A stretch of DNA of 64,000 nt from Corynebacterium suranareeae (GTDB lineage: Bacteria; Actinomycetota; Actinomycetes; Mycobacteriales; Mycobacteriaceae): contig NZ_AP017369.1 in assembly GCF_002355155.1 (NCBI RefSeq), positions 2,914,001 to 2,978,000 on the forward strand. The letters run 5' to 3'. A program made the translations under genes and the position numbers. Shown here piece after piece: positions 8,610 through 17,387 of the stretch. Every line of letters begins with the position of its first letter. The first letter of the stretch is position 1. The notes beneath the pieces are model-generated. The model had not been told where the DNA came from. It worked only from the letters and a program-made list of their open reading frames with translations, and ran no database searches.

Positions 8610-9533
8610 TTATTGCTTGACTGAGAACTTGGCGGAGATGATTCGCGCGCCAATGTTGAGGACGGCAATGATAAGCACCAGGGTTAGGGCTGCGCCCCAT
8701 AGTTTGTCTAGTGTTGCTGGTGCGGTGCCGGCTTTGTACATATCAAGCATCATCAGTGGAAGTGAGGCCTGAGGTCCAGAGAATGGATTCCAGTTGATTG
8801 CTTGTGAAGAACCAACGAGAACTAGGACTGGTGCGGATTCTCCCATGACGCGGGCTACGGCCAGCATGACACCGGTGACGATGCCGGACAAAGCGGTTGG
8901 GAGCACAATTTTGGCGATGGTCTTCCATTTCGGAACACCCAGTGCGTAGGATGCCTCGCGGAGGTCTTGAGGAACAACGCGGAGCATTTCTTCGGTGTTT
9001 CGGATGATCACTGGAACCATCAAAATCACCAGTGATAGTGATACTGCGAATCCGGAGCGGTCAAAGCCAAAGAGCACGATCCACAGGGAGTACACGAACA
9101 GTGCTGCCACGATTGATGGGACACCTGTGAGGATGTCCACCATGAAGGTGGTCAGGCGACCGAGGCGGTTGCCGTTGGAGTATTCCACCAAGTAGATCGC
9201 GGTGAAAATTCCGATTGGGATGGAGATCAATGAGGTGACGATCGCCTGCATGAAGGTACCGATCATCGCGTGAGCAGCGCCACCGCCAGGCAGCATCAAC
9301 ATGACGCCAGCCTGAGAGGTCTGCCACCACTCGGTAGTGAGGATCGGGCTAATGCCGCGGGAGATTACCGTCCACAGCACCCATACCAACGGAACAGCGG
9401 CGATAAGCATGGCACCGTAAATAACGATGGTGGCAACCGTGTTGGTGGATTTACGTCGGGAGGAGATATCGGTAAAAGCTGAGCTCTTCTTTAGTGGCTC
9501 GTCCATGCGCGGAGTTGCAACAGTGTTAGTCAT
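8610..9533 (-). CDS. pstA: Phosphate ABC transporter permease PstA
   Basis: 307 residues with six predicted membrane segments and the binding-protein-dependent permease fold. After a polar N-terminus the first membrane segment is [20 protein letters not shown]. The EAA loop that contacts PstB is [20 protein letters not shown]. Pairs with PstC to form the phosphate channel. The ATG has GGGG a few bases upstream. It lies 14 bases after pstC and 38 bases before pstB, so it is co-transcribed. Confidence 0.95.
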   Translation of the reverse strand: MTNTVATPRMDEPLKKSSAFTDISSRRKSTNTVATIVIYGAMLIAAVPLVWVLWTVISRGISPILTTEWWQTSQAGVMLMLPGGGAAHAMIGTFMQAIVTSLISIPIGIFTAIYLVEYSNGNRLGRLTTFMVDILTGVPSIVAALFVYSLWIVLFGFDRSGFAVSLSLVILMVPVIIRNTEEMLRVVPQDLREASYALGVPKWKTIAKIVLPTALSGIVTGVMLAVARVMGESAPVLVLVGSSQAINWNPFSGPQASLPLMMLDMYKAGTAPATLDKLWGAALTLVLIIAVLNIGARIISAKFSVKQ

Positions 9534-9547
9534 GATTTTTCCCCTTT

Positions 9548-10615
9548 TTACTTTCCGCGGTTAACCATGGAACGAGCACCAGCGTTGACGATGAAGGTTA
9601 GGGCGAACAGCACAAGGCCTGCGGAGATGTATGCTCCAGCGCGGGTGTTGTCGTTGAATTCTGGTGCCGCGTTGGCAATGGCGGTTGCGAAGGTGGTGCC
9701 GCCGTCGAAAAGCGAAAAGCGGAACGCCGAGGATGGCGAAACAACCATGTAAAGCGCCATGGTTTCACCCAGTGCGCGACCAAGGCCAAGCATTGCGCCG
9801 GAGATGTAGCCGGACATGCCGAAAGGCAAGACGGTGAGGCGAACAACTTCCCAGCGGGTGGCGCCAAGTGCAAGAGCGGATTCGATGTGGCCCTTTGGTG
9901 TCTGGACAAACACTTCGCGTGCGGTTGCGGCGATGACCGGGAGGATCATCACTGCTAGGACGATGCCACCGGTGAGCATGTTGCGGCCTGTGGCAAACGA
10001 TGGTGAGTTTTGATAGGTGGCGAAGAGGAAGAAGCTTCCGCCCCAGCTTTCAATCCAGGTGTAGAAGCCGGATAAAGCTGGTCCAAGTACCTGCCAGCCC
10101 CAGAGACCGTAAACGATTGAAGGGACTGCTGCCAACATGTCAACCATGTAACCTAGTGGTTTAACCAGGCGTTTTGGTGAGTAGTTGGATAAGAAGATGG
10201 CAATTCCAAGCGCAATTGGCATTGCAATAACCAGCGCGATAACGGAGATCAGCAAGGTTGCTGCCAGTAGATTTGGAATACCGAAGTACATTGCATCAAT
10301 GTCTGTGGTGTTCCATGCGCCAGTGTAGGTAAAGAAGCCACCAAAGCCTTCAGCGTTGCGCATCAAGGCGGGAACGGCACGCCAGATGAGGAAAGCTGCA
10401 ATGGCTAAAATAATGGCAGTAATGATTGCTGCGGATGCAGTGGATAGGAACTCGAAGATACGGTCGCCGGGGCGTTTAACGCTTCCGCCGCCTTCTGCGA
10501 CAATTTTCTTAGAAGGCTTGGTCTGTGAGGAGTTCGCATTGACGGCAACTGGATGTGCCTCAACTTTGGATGCGTCCAAAGTCTGTAACTCCGATACTGA
10601 CTCATTAGTGGCCAT
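9548..10615 (-). CDS. pstC: Phosphate ABC transporter permease PstC
   Basis: 355 residues. A polar cytoplasmic N-terminus of about 55 residues precedes six predicted membrane segments (the first is ASAAIITAIILAIAAFLIW). The permease EAA motif is HIESALALGATRWEVVRLTV. It forms the translocation path with PstA. AAGGAAA lies upstream of the ATG. The 133-base gap to pstS contains an inverted repeat at about 10671-10704 (GGGTGCCC with GGGCACCC) that could lower downstream expression relative to pstS. Confidence 0.95.
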   Translation of the reverse strand: MATNESVSELQTLDASKVEAHPVAVNANSSQTKPSKKIVAEGGGSVKRPGDRIFEFLSTASAAIITAIILAIAAFLIWRAVPALMRNAEGFGGFFTYTGAWNTTDIDAMYFGIPNLLAATLLISVIALVIAMPIALGIAIFLSNYSPKRLVKPLGYMVDMLAAVPSIVYGLWGWQVLGPALSGFYTWIESWGGSFFLFATYQNSPSFATGRNMLTGGIVLAVMILPVIAATAREVFVQTPKGHIESALALGATRWEVVRLTVLPFGMSGYISGAMLGLGRALGETMALYMVVSPSSAFRFSLFDGGTTFATAIANAAPEFNDNTRAGAYISAGLVLFALTFIVNAGARSMVNRGK

Positions 10616-10667
10616 TGGTGGTTTATTTCCTTAACTGGCGTGGTGATAAAAAATCTTCTTCAGCCCA

Positions 10668-10706
10668 ATCGGGTGCCCTCCCTGTTGGATTAGGGTGGGC
10701 ACCCGA
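10668..10706 (-). terminator. Possible attenuating hairpin between pstS and pstC
   Basis: The inverted repeat AATCGGGTGCCC ... GGGCACCCGATT lies in the pstS-pstC gap. Such hairpins commonly make the binding-protein gene more abundant than the permease genes. There is no strong T-run on the minus strand. Confidence 0.5.
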
Positions 10707-10748
10707 TTTGGCTAAAAGTGCAGCTACGGTGGCAGCTACATTGCTCTG

Positions 10749-11873
10749 CTACTGAATAGCGTCAACTGCTGCAACGAGGCGGTCGTAGTGCTCGCCGGTT
10801 ACTGGGATGTAGCCGAGTGCTTCAAGCTGCTCATCCTGGGAGTTCAGTGCAACGGTCAGGAAGTCCTTGACCTGGTCGCGAGTGGTCTCGTCGTAACCTG
10901 CGGAGCAGACGATTTCGTAGGTGGTAAGAACCAGTGGGTATGCGCCGGCTTCGTTCATAGCGAACATGGCGTCGGTGTCAACAACCATGTTGTGGCCCTC
11001 GGTCAGGAAGTCGAGTGCACCAAGTGCAACGCCAACGGACTCAGAGTTGAGCTCAACTGGGCCGGAACCGAAGTCAATGTTGGCAATGCCCAGGCCTGCC
11101 TGGGTAGCGAAGCCGGACTCGACGTAGGTGATTGCGCCTTCGATGCTTGCGGTTTCAGAGGCAACACCGTTGGAGCCCTGTGCACCGGAGCCAACCTCGG
11201 TAGGGAACTGCTGGCCTTCAGTGTCCCAGATGTCGGTAGCTGCGCCAAGGAACTTCTGGAAGTTGTCAGAGGTACCAGACTCTTCGGAGCGGTACAGAAC
11301 GGAGATGTCCTGGTCTGGAAGCTCAGTGCCCTCGTTCTGAGCTGCAATTGCTTCATCGTTCCAGTTCGTGATCTCGCCCTTGAAGATCTGGGCGATGGTG
11401 TTGGTGTCAAGGTTGAGGGAATCTACACCAGGAAGGTTGTAAGCAATAGCGACTGGGCCGATGACGAATGGCAGGTGCCATGCTTCATTGCCTTCACAAC
11501 GCTCGGTAGCTTCTGCAGCCTGATCGTCCTTCATTGCGGAGTCAGATCCACCGAAAGCAACCTGGCCGGCAACGAAGTTGGTGCGGCCGGAGCCGGAACC
11601 TGAAGGGGTGTAAGCAAGGGATGCACCGCTGACTGCCTCGGAGTACTTGATACCGAAGTAGTCCATTGCGGACTGCTGGGAAGATGCACCTTCAGCAACG
11701 AGCTGACCGGTTACACCGGAAAGGCCCTCTACAGCTGCGGAGTCAGAAGATCCGGTAGAAGCTGCAGAAGTGGAGTCAGAGGATCCGGTTGAGTCAGAGC
11801 AAGCTACAAGTGCGAAGGAGCCTGCGGTAACTGCGCCCACGAGGGCGATGGAGCGCTTGAGAGTGAGGTTCAC
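10749..11873 (-). CDS. pstS: Phosphate-binding lipoprotein PstS
   Basis: 374 residues. The lipoprotein signal peptide ends in the lipobox ALVACSDS, with the lipidated Cys near residue 25, followed by a Ser/Thr-rich linker. The phosphate-binding fold includes LVAEGASSQQSAMDYFG, SGSGSGRTNFVAGQVAFGGSDS and YRSEESGTSDNFQKFLG. It captures phosphate outside the membrane and passes it to PstC/PstA. First gene of the operon; the promoter is in 11874-12085. Phosphate control through PhoR is known for this operon in C. glutamicum. Confidence 0.96.
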   Translation of the reverse strand: MNLTLKRSIALVGAVTAGSFALVACSDSTGSSDSTSAASTGSSDSAAVEGLSGVTGQLVAEGASSQQSAMDYFGIKYSEAVSGASLAYTPSGSGSGRTNFVAGQVAFGGSDSAMKDDQAAEATERCEGNEAWHLPFVIGPVAIAYNLPGVDSLNLDTNTIAQIFKGEITNWNDEAIAAQNEGTELPDQDISVLYRSEESGTSDNFQKFLGAATDIWDTEGQQFPTEVGSGAQGSNGVASETASIEGAITYVESGFATQAGLGIANIDFGSGPVELNSESVGVALGALDFLTEGHNMVVDTDAMFAMNEAGAYPLVLTTYEIVCSAGYDETTRDQVKDFLTVALNSQDEQLEALGYIPVTGEHYDRLVAAVDAIQ

Positions 11874-11989
11874 GGGGAAGCCTTTCCAGTTTTTAATGAA
11901 GACATCGTCTGAGCAGATCCTGTAGGCGGGCTAGTTTCCCTCCGGATTGCTCACGATCTAAAAACCTAAGACCTGGAAATGACTAACTA

Positions 11990-12025
11990 AGGCCATATTG
12001 GTTAACAAACTGTGAACTCTGGGAT
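11990..12025 (-). promoter_or_regulatory. Candidate pho-box upstream of pstS
   Basis: About 130 bases upstream of pstS the minus strand reads TTCACAG-TTTG-TTAACCA, two 7-base half-sites spaced by 4 like PhoB/PhoP-type direct repeats. A second candidate lies near 12117-12135 (GTGAAAAT-CG-GTGATTCT on the minus strand). The assignment is inference, based on pstS being a PhoR target. Confidence 0.35.
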
Positions 12026-12085
12026 AGCGTTCGGCAAATTTTGCCACCTCACACATCTCAATTGCGCTATTTAGAGACTCCAGTC

Positions 12086-12134
12086 ACAAAAATCGGCTAT
12101 TCTCAGAACTTTACAGACGAGAATCACCGATTTT
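12086..12134 (-). terminator. Terminator after mshD
   Basis: On the minus strand AATCGG-TG-ATTCTC pairs with GAGAAT-AG-CCGATT and is followed by TTT. It lies 26 bases past the mshD stop. The loop and 3' flank carry a direct repeat CAGAACTTTA (12104-12113 and 12137-12146). Confidence 0.75.
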
Positions 12135-12159
12135 CACAGAACTTTAACATCTGACTTTT

Positions 12160-13038
12160 TTATTTTTCATAAACCACGTGGCGTTCAGCAACTGTGAAGC
12201 CGAGTTTTTCATATGCGGCAACTGCCGGAGCATTGTCTGCCTCTACATAAAGGATGACTTTTCGGGCACCTTGTCCACGCATATGATGCAGTCCAAGTCG
12301 CATAAGAGGATCACCCAATCCACGGCCACGGTAAGCAGAAGCCAGTCCCACAACGTAGATTTCTTGTAGTTCCACGCTGTGTTGCTTCACCCAATGGAAA
12401 CCAACAATTTCTTCACCATCCCACAGGAACAACACATCAGAGTCTTGATACCAATCAGCCTTTTGAGCCTGAGCAAGCCGGTGAGTGTTCCAACCACCTT
12501 GTTCTGGGTGCCAATCAAAAGCCTCGTTGTTGGCTTGCAACCACTTTGCCTCCGCTGCGGATTTCTCCATTGGTGCATTGGCCAAACTGCTGTGGGTAAT
12601 GCCCTCTGGGTCCTTGTATACAGCCGATTCTTCCAATGCAGGGCCTTCAATAGCCATGACTAAAAGCTCGCGTGTCTTTTTCATCCGCAGTGTAGAAGCC
12701 AAGGCTTGCGCAGCTTGGGTATTGCCATGAGCCCAGATAGAAGAGGTGGGGGTGGCGTCGATAAGTGCTTTGCCGATGCCCTGGCGCCTGTGCGCCGGGT
12801 GGACAGCGAGCTCCGTGGTTTCATCGTCCGTGGCCGCGAGGCCCACAATTTTTTCATTGAGGGTAACAATGAGATGCGAATGTCCAAGCCCAGGTTCTGC
12901 AAGGCCACGGACAAATTGCTCAGAAAGTGCATCCACGCCATCAACGGCGCGTACCTCTTTCAACAGCAGTATTGCCTGCTCACGCAGGTCACGATCCAAC
13001 GCGATTTGTGTGCTTTTAATGCGATCGGGAGTAGTCAT
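12160..13038 (-). CDS. mshD: Mycothiol synthase
   Basis: 292 residues with two tandem GNAT domains, the layout of MshD, which acetylates Cys-GlcN-Ins in the last step of mycothiol synthesis. Acetyl-CoA loops are RRQGIGKALI (N-terminal domain, near residue 85) and RGRGLGDPLM (C-terminal, near residue 240). The C-terminal domain ends with NAPAVAAYEKLGF, a standard GNAT end. Single gene with its own terminator. A mycothiol-producing host fits the peroxidase at 28155-28634. Confidence 0.9.
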   Translation of the reverse strand: MTTPDRIKSTQIALDRDLREQAILLLKEVRAVDGVDALSEQFVRGLAEPGLGHSHLIVTLNEKIVGLAATDDETTELAVHPAHRRQGIGKALIDATPTSSIWAHGNTQAAQALASTLRMKKTRELLVMAIEGPALEESAVYKDPEGITHSSLANAPMEKSAAEAKWLQANNEAFDWHPEQGGWNTHRLAQAQKADWYQDSDVLFLWDGEEIVGFHWVKQHSVELQEIYVVGLASAYRGRGLGDPLMRLGLHHMRGQGARKVILYVEADNAPAVAAYEKLGFTVAERHVVYEK

Positions 13039-13097
13039 GCACCCAGGTTAGCCCCAACTTTGAATCTCTTGCAGGAACGTGGGGTAAAGATATAGAT

Positions 13098-13883
13098 GTG
13101 GAAAAATCCAAAAAACGAGTATTAACCATCGCAGTATCGACAATCGGAGCCGTTGCGGTTGCAGGCAGCGCTTTTTGGATCGTGGATTCTTCCATCGCAG
13201 CGCACGCCGAACGCAACCTATCCAATGCCGTGGCAGAGTCTGCAGATCTAGACAACTCCCCGCGCGTATTCTTAGGCGGTTCCATCTACACCACCTCCCT
13301 ACTTACCGGCGAACTCGACTCAGTCAGCATCGACATGCTTGACGTAGACATCCCCGGAGTCGGCATGGTCAACGCCCGCACCGAAGTAAAAAAGGTAGAA
13401 GTCACACGCGAACAAGTAATGTCTGGCGATCTAAACGGTGCAAACGCTGAAACATTCACGCGTTCCTTACGCATGGATGGAGTCGCCATCGGCGCACAGC
13501 TCGGCATCACAGACCTCGACATCTCCCACCCCATCGACATCTCCCCCTCCGGCGGCCTGGCCTCCGAAGCGCTACTCACCGGCACCCCACCCGGCGCGAA
13601 AGACCCCATCAGCGTGCTGGTCACCCTCCGCCTAGTCGGCTCCGAATTCCAGATGCTGCCCTATAAGCTTATCGACGCCCCCTCCGGCCTCACCCTCGAC
13701 GACGTAGCTTCAGCCTTCACCTGGAAAATCGACACCTTGCAATTACCCCTCGCAGATCGCGCCATGGCGGTCTATCTTGCCGGTGGCTCCATCCACTTCC
13801 AATCAGAAGCCCGCAACGTGCAGCTCACCACCCGCGAACTCTCCCCACTAGCTGCGCCAGAAGAAGATTCCGACGGCTCCTAA
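13098..13883 (+). CDS. LmeA-like (DUF2993) secreted envelope protein
   Basis: 261 residues. An N-terminal signal anchor (VLTIAVSTIGAVAVAGSAFWIV) is followed by a DUF2993 domain, including PRVFLGGSIYTTSLLTGELDSVS and LDVDIPGVGMVNARTEV. In mycobacteria the family member LmeA supports lipomannan maturation in the periplasm. The start is GTG with GGGGTAAAG upstream. Divergent from mshD across 59 bases. Its role here is inferred from the family only. Confidence 0.75.
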   Translation: MEKSKKRVLTIAVSTIGAVAVAGSAFWIVDSSIAAHAERNLSNAVAESADLDNSPRVFLGGSIYTTSLLTGELDSVSIDMLDVDIPGVGMVNARTEVKKVEVTREQVMSGDLNGANAETFTRSLRMDGVAIGAQLGITDLDISHPIDISPSGGLASEALLTGTPPGAKDPISVLVTLRLVGSEFQMLPYKLIDAPSGLTLDDVASAFTWKIDTLQLPLADRAMAVYLAGGSIHFQSEARNVQLTTRELSPLAAPEEDSDGS

Positions 13884-14116
13884 CGCATTGAGGGGGATAT
13901 TGAATGTGTGATCTCGAAGTTAAAGCAACCACGAAATAGCTTCAGGAGTTCTACATTGCGACTTCACGGTGGCGACTTCACTAGGAAAAAGGGACATCAC
14001 CGACCGAAGTCGACCATGTGAAGTCGCCCATCAACCTGGCTTTGTTTGTGTGGCTCGGGATTGAGGGGCTAATAGCAGTTAGCAGGTTGGGGCAGCTCCC
14101 CGAAACCGTCAAATAC

Positions 14117-14224
14117 GACCAAATCCATAGGCAGTTCAAAGATCCTTGGTCACCAGTGCAAGTTTGCTGACCCGGATAGCGTCGTATTCGACCAAAACCT
14201 CCTTTGAAGAAAGCGTTCTTGGTC
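14117..14224 (-). repeat. GACCAA/TTGGTC twin-hairpin repeat family B, copy c (108 bp, minus)
   Basis: Two 35-base units (14117-14151, 14190-14224), each with GACCAA and TTGGTC ends, are separated by a 38-base spacer. On the minus strand the spacer contains GCAAACTTG..CTGG, shared with the copy at 41275. It fills the middle of the otherwise empty 13884-14398 gap. Confidence 0.8.
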
Positions 14225-14398
14225 GTCAGGTGAAGTAGTGCGCAAAACCGACAAAAGGAGCCGGAAAAAGTGACCCCACAGATTCGCGTGTAAAGCCCTA
14301 ACAGACCTCGGTTGATACAAATACTCACGTGGAAATCTCAGGCGCTTAAACGGGGTATCTGGCGGGGATGAAGAACATTAAGGAATCTCGCGCTTGAG

Positions 14399-15517
14399 CT
14401 AAATCCCAAAGGTGCGCACTCTAAGAAAATCTCGAACATGCTTTAACAGGTGAAAAACCCAATTCATCTCAGGAGGCGCCGGATGAGTTTTCGGTGCATA
14501 AACTTTTAAAGCGTGTGCGACAGATTCCAACACCACTTTCGTTGGCTTTCCTTCATATTCCCCATCGACCTGGAAACGCTGATCGCTGGCACAGGTTAAG
14601 GTCACTTTTTCTGCATCATCAAACGCGATGGTGCGTTTAGCGATCAAACTTTCCAGTTTCCTCCCGTGCCCCACTCCGATCAGGTGCATCATGGCCGCTA
14701 CTCCCCCGAATCCCCTGACTTTTGTGAGTCCAAAAAGCCCAAGGCCAGTATCAAAAGAATTCCTGGGATTTGTCACTACCGGCAACGGGCCCACAAATGT
14801 CCAGGGATTGGTATTGGAGGCGAGCAGCATGGGCACGTCGTCCTTTTGTAGCTGATTTCCTTCGCTATCGACTGCCTCGACTGTGATTTTCGGTGGTTTA
14901 ATTTGAGTTTTCACCCATGCCCGCAGACTGACCTGCAGATACAACAGCGGTGATGCAGCAAACCCCCGAGAGCGAGCCCTCTCCATCCGCGCAATCACAT
15001 CCGCGTCGATGCCAAATCCAGCGTTTACTGCGAACCAGCGCGTTGGCTGATCATCGCCTTTCCATGTACCCAGCGTGATGGTTCTGGTGTGATTCTTCCT
15101 GATCAATTCCACCAAAGCATCAGCGGCGGAATATGGATCTGTTGGATAGCCTAAAGCTCGCGCAAATACATTGGCAGAGCCGGTTGGAAGCACCGCGATG
15201 GCTGGTAAATCTTCAAGGTTTCGAAAATCACCTTCCGCCGACCCAAGTAATCCATTTATCACTTCATTGACTGTGCCATCCCCACCGGCGGGGATAATCA
15301 CATCGAAATCATCCGTAGTTAAGCCTGCGACAATTTCCTCAGCATGGCCTCCGTAGTGCGTAAACCTCGCTTCAAGGCGCAAACCTTCAATCGCCATCAA
15401 CTCAGGCACCACACGGCGGAAGAGTTCCTGCGTCTGCGTGGTGGACTCAGGGTTTGCGATCAGAAGAACATGCACGTTGTCTAATGGTAGTGGCAAAACG
15501 CTAGTCTTGAGTGTCAT
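14399..15517 (-). CDS. Diacylglycerol kinase-family lipid kinase
   Basis: 372 residues of the bacterial diacylglycerol/sphingosine kinase-like family. The ATP-binding motif is IIPAGGDGTVNEVINGLLG, followed by AVLPTGSANVFARALGYP. The C-terminal lobe contains VTNPRNSFDTGLGLFGL and FQVDGEYEGKPTKV. It probably phosphorylates a lipid such as diacylglycerol at the inner membrane face. The ATG at 15517 has GGTGGA 10 bases upstream. This start codon overlaps the start codon of the divergent gene at 15516. A longer frame to 15646 lies inside that neighbour and is unlikely. Confidence 0.85.
   Translation of the reverse strand: MTLKTSVLPLPLDNVHVLLIANPESTTQTQELFRRVVPELMAIEGLRLEARFTHYGGHAEEIVAGLTTDDFDVIIPAGGDGTVNEVINGLLGSAEGDFRNLEDLPAIAVLPTGSANVFARALGYPTDPYSAADALVELIRKNHTRTITLGTWKGDDQPTRWFAVNAGFGIDADVIARMERARSRGFAASPLLYLQVSLRAWVKTQIKPPKITVEAVDSEGNQLQKDDVPMLLASNTNPWTFVGPLPVVTNPRNSFDTGLGLFGLTKVRGFGGVAAMMHLIGVGHGRKLESLIAKRTIAFDDAEKVTLTCASDQRFQVDGEYEGKPTKVVLESVAHALKVYAPKTHPAPPEMNWVFHLLKHVRDFLRVRTFGI
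15502..15515 (+). promoter_or_regulatory. -10 box of leaderless nitrobindin-like gene
   Basis: TAGTCT at 15502-15507 lies 8 bases before the ATG at 15516, and there is no ribosome site. It falls inside the start of the divergent kinase gene. Confidence 0.5.
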
Positions 15518-16205
15518 GAGCGAAAATTCCACCCCTAATAATCCAGTAGTCCCAGGTGCAGGCGCAGACGGCCCATCGCTGTCCGATTCTGCAAGCATCA
15601 GCGGATCCGACGCAGTAAACCTCGCTGCCGAACAATCCAAGAGCACCGCTCACCGCAACATCCCAGGACTCGGCGACCTCCCAATTCCTGATGACACCGC
15701 AAACCTCCGCGAAGGTCCCAACCTTCACGATGGTCTCCTAGCGCTGCTTCCTCTCGTGGGCGTATGGCGTGGCGAGGGCCAAGCGGACACCGCAGAAGAA
15801 GGCCAGTACGCATTCGGTCAGCAGATCACCTTTGCTCACGACGGCGAAAACTACCTCTCCTATGAATCCCGCATGTGGAAACTCGACGAAGAAGGCAACG
15901 CCACCGGAGTTGATCAGCGTGAATCCGGTTTCTGGCGCATCAACCTCAAAGATGAAATTGAGTTCGTGTGCACCCACGCTGGCGGAGTCGCGGAAATCTA
16001 CTACGGCCAACCACTCAATGAGCGCGCTTGGGAATTAGAATCAGCTTCCACCATGGTCACGGCCACTGGCCCTGGAACCCTGGGACCAGGAAAGCGTCTT
16101 TACGGGCTACTTCCAACTAATGAATTGGGTTGGGTTGACGAGCGTTTGGTTGGCGACGAGCTTAAACCACGCATGTCTGCTCAGCTCACCCGCGTAATCG
16201 GCTAA
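15516..16205 (+). CDS. Nitrobindin-like heme-binding beta-barrel protein (DUF1794)
   Basis: 229 residues. A disordered N-terminus of about 70 residues precedes a ten-stranded barrel domain of the nitrobindin/THAP4 family. The family opening GVWRGEG is near residue 90, followed by GQYAFGQQITFAHDGENYLSYES and ESGFWR. Known members bind ferric heme and handle nitric oxide or peroxynitrite; no substrate can be read from this sequence. The ATG at 15516 shares two bases with the start codon of the divergent kinase gene. An upstream in-frame start at 15438 would lie deep inside that gene. Confidence 0.8.
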   Translation: MSENSTPNNPVVPGAGADGPSLSDSASISGSDAVNLAAEQSKSTAHRNIPGLGDLPIPDDTANLREGPNLHDGLLALLPLVGVWRGEGQADTAEEGQYAFGQQITFAHDGENYLSYESRMWKLDEEGNATGVDQRESGFWRINLKDEIEFVCTHAGGVAEIYYGQPLNERAWELESASTMVTATGPGTLGPGKRLYGLLPTNELGWVDERLVGDELKPRMSAQLTRVIG

Positions 16206-16259
16206 AATTCGGTGTCTTTTTGGGGAGGGCACATTTACAACTGAAGCCCCAAAACAAAC

Positions 16260-16305
16260 CTGGCGTGTCAAGATTTTCAAAGAATAGGGAATCTTGACAC
16301 GCCAG
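16260..16305. terminator. Bidirectional terminator
   Basis: A 15-16 bp stem (CTGGCGTGTCAAGAT with ATCTTGACACGCCAG) sits between two convergent genes. Nearly the same stem reappears at 41438-41480. Confidence 0.85.
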
Positions 16306-16335
16306 TTTTCAGGCCCACAAGAGGACTAAAACCTC

Positions 16336-17280
16336 TTACCCCAGCGCTTTGTTGATCAGCGCCTTGATTTCTTTTTCATTATCCGGCCTGCGTAATTTGT
16401 GCCCGTCTAGTCTTCGTACCCGCACTGGCCCTCGCACGGACGATACCAACCACACGCTGTCGGCGCCGAAGAGATCGTCCACTGTTAGATCTTTTTCTTT
16501 ACATCGCCAGCCTTTTTCCGTGGCGTGTGCAAATAGTGCTGCTTGGGTGGTTCCGGGGAGGATGTCTCCGCCTGGAGATGGGGTACGGATTTTGTCACCT
16601 TTGAAACTCACCACGGTGGAGGTGGCGCCTTCTAAAACGCGGTCGCCGTCGATAAAGATTACATCGTCAAATCCGTTTGCTTTGGCGTAGCGTAGGGCGG
16701 CCATATTTGCTGCGTAGGCTAATGTTTTAGCTCCAACGGTCAGCCATGGTGCAGGGGTTTGTTCCACTTTGGATAGCTCGCCTCTGGTGGCTTTGGCGAT
16801 TCCAGGGAGGCCGGTGTCGATAGAATATCCCCTCGAACTGGTCATGACCGATACACCTTGCTCGCGCTGCACAAGTTTTTCTTCGGAGATCGGTGTGATG
16901 GTTAGCCACCCGGAGGCTAGGCCGGTGGAGGATCGTCCTCGGCTGAGTGTCCACGTGCATGAGGCATCGCCAGCGTTTGGGTGGGCATACCAGGATTCGA
17001 TGCCCATTTGGGTGGCTTTTTCCCAGTCTTCCAAAATGGGTTCTGGTAGTCCTAAGAGTGCTGCTGAAGCTTTGAATCGTTCTCCATGTCGGCGCACATT
17101 ACAACCGTGACCGTCGCGAATAAGCAGTGTTTCAAAGATGCCGTCTCCGCGGGTTAATGCGGCATCATCCCAGAACACCATGGGTAGGTTGGGGTTTTGC
17201 TGGCGGATGGACCCACCGTAGGGTTCGACAATTAAGATCACCGGCGTCGGTGCAGACATGGGACGAGGTTCAAGCGCCAT
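16336..17280 (-). CDS. pabC: Aminodeoxychorismate lyase (class IV aminotransferase)
   Basis: 314 residues of PLP fold-type IV. It would release pyruvate from aminodeoxychorismate to give p-aminobenzoate for folate. Visible parts are DDAALTRGDGIFETLLI near residue 37, a PLP-lysine region in TVGAKTLAYAANMAALRYAK, and FIDGDRVLEGATSTVVSF with the conserved Glu. The ATG at 17280 lies 9 bases after a CATAAT box. A branched-chain or D-amino-acid aminotransferase is the main alternative; length and the absence of a typical IlvE signature favour PabC. Confidence 0.8.
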   Translation of the reverse strand: MALEPRPMSAPTPVILIVEPYGGSIRQQNPNLPMVFWDDAALTRGDGIFETLLIRDGHGCNVRRHGERFKASAALLGLPEPILEDWEKATQMGIESWYAHPNAGDASCTWTLSRGRSSTGLASGWLTITPISEEKLVQREQGVSVMTSSRGYSIDTGLPGIAKATRGELSKVEQTPAPWLTVGAKTLAYAANMAALRYAKANGFDDVIFIDGDRVLEGATSTVVSFKGDKIRTPSPGGDILPGTTQAALFAHATEKGWRCKEKDLTVDDLFGADSVWLVSSVRGPVRVRRLDGHKLRRPDNEKEIKALINKALG

Positions 17281-17374
17281 AATGCCTGATTATGCACGGT
17301 TGTTCCCCTTCTCGCCCACTGGTACTAACCACTTGGGTAAAAATGAGGAATAACCCTTCGTGTCAGATTGTGGG

Positions 17375-17387
17375 TACTATCGAAGAC
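17375..17387 (+). promoter_or_regulatory. -10 box of leaderless ygfZ-like gene
   Basis: TACTAT at 17375-17380 ends 7 bases before the GTG at 17388, with no ribosome site between. This decides the start over the upstream in-frame codon at 17292. Confidence 0.6.

Noticed and set aside
10788..11603. 271-codon open frame on the plus strand opposite pstS
   Set aside because: It mirrors the codon structure of pstS on the other strand, has no ribosome site and no recognisable domain.
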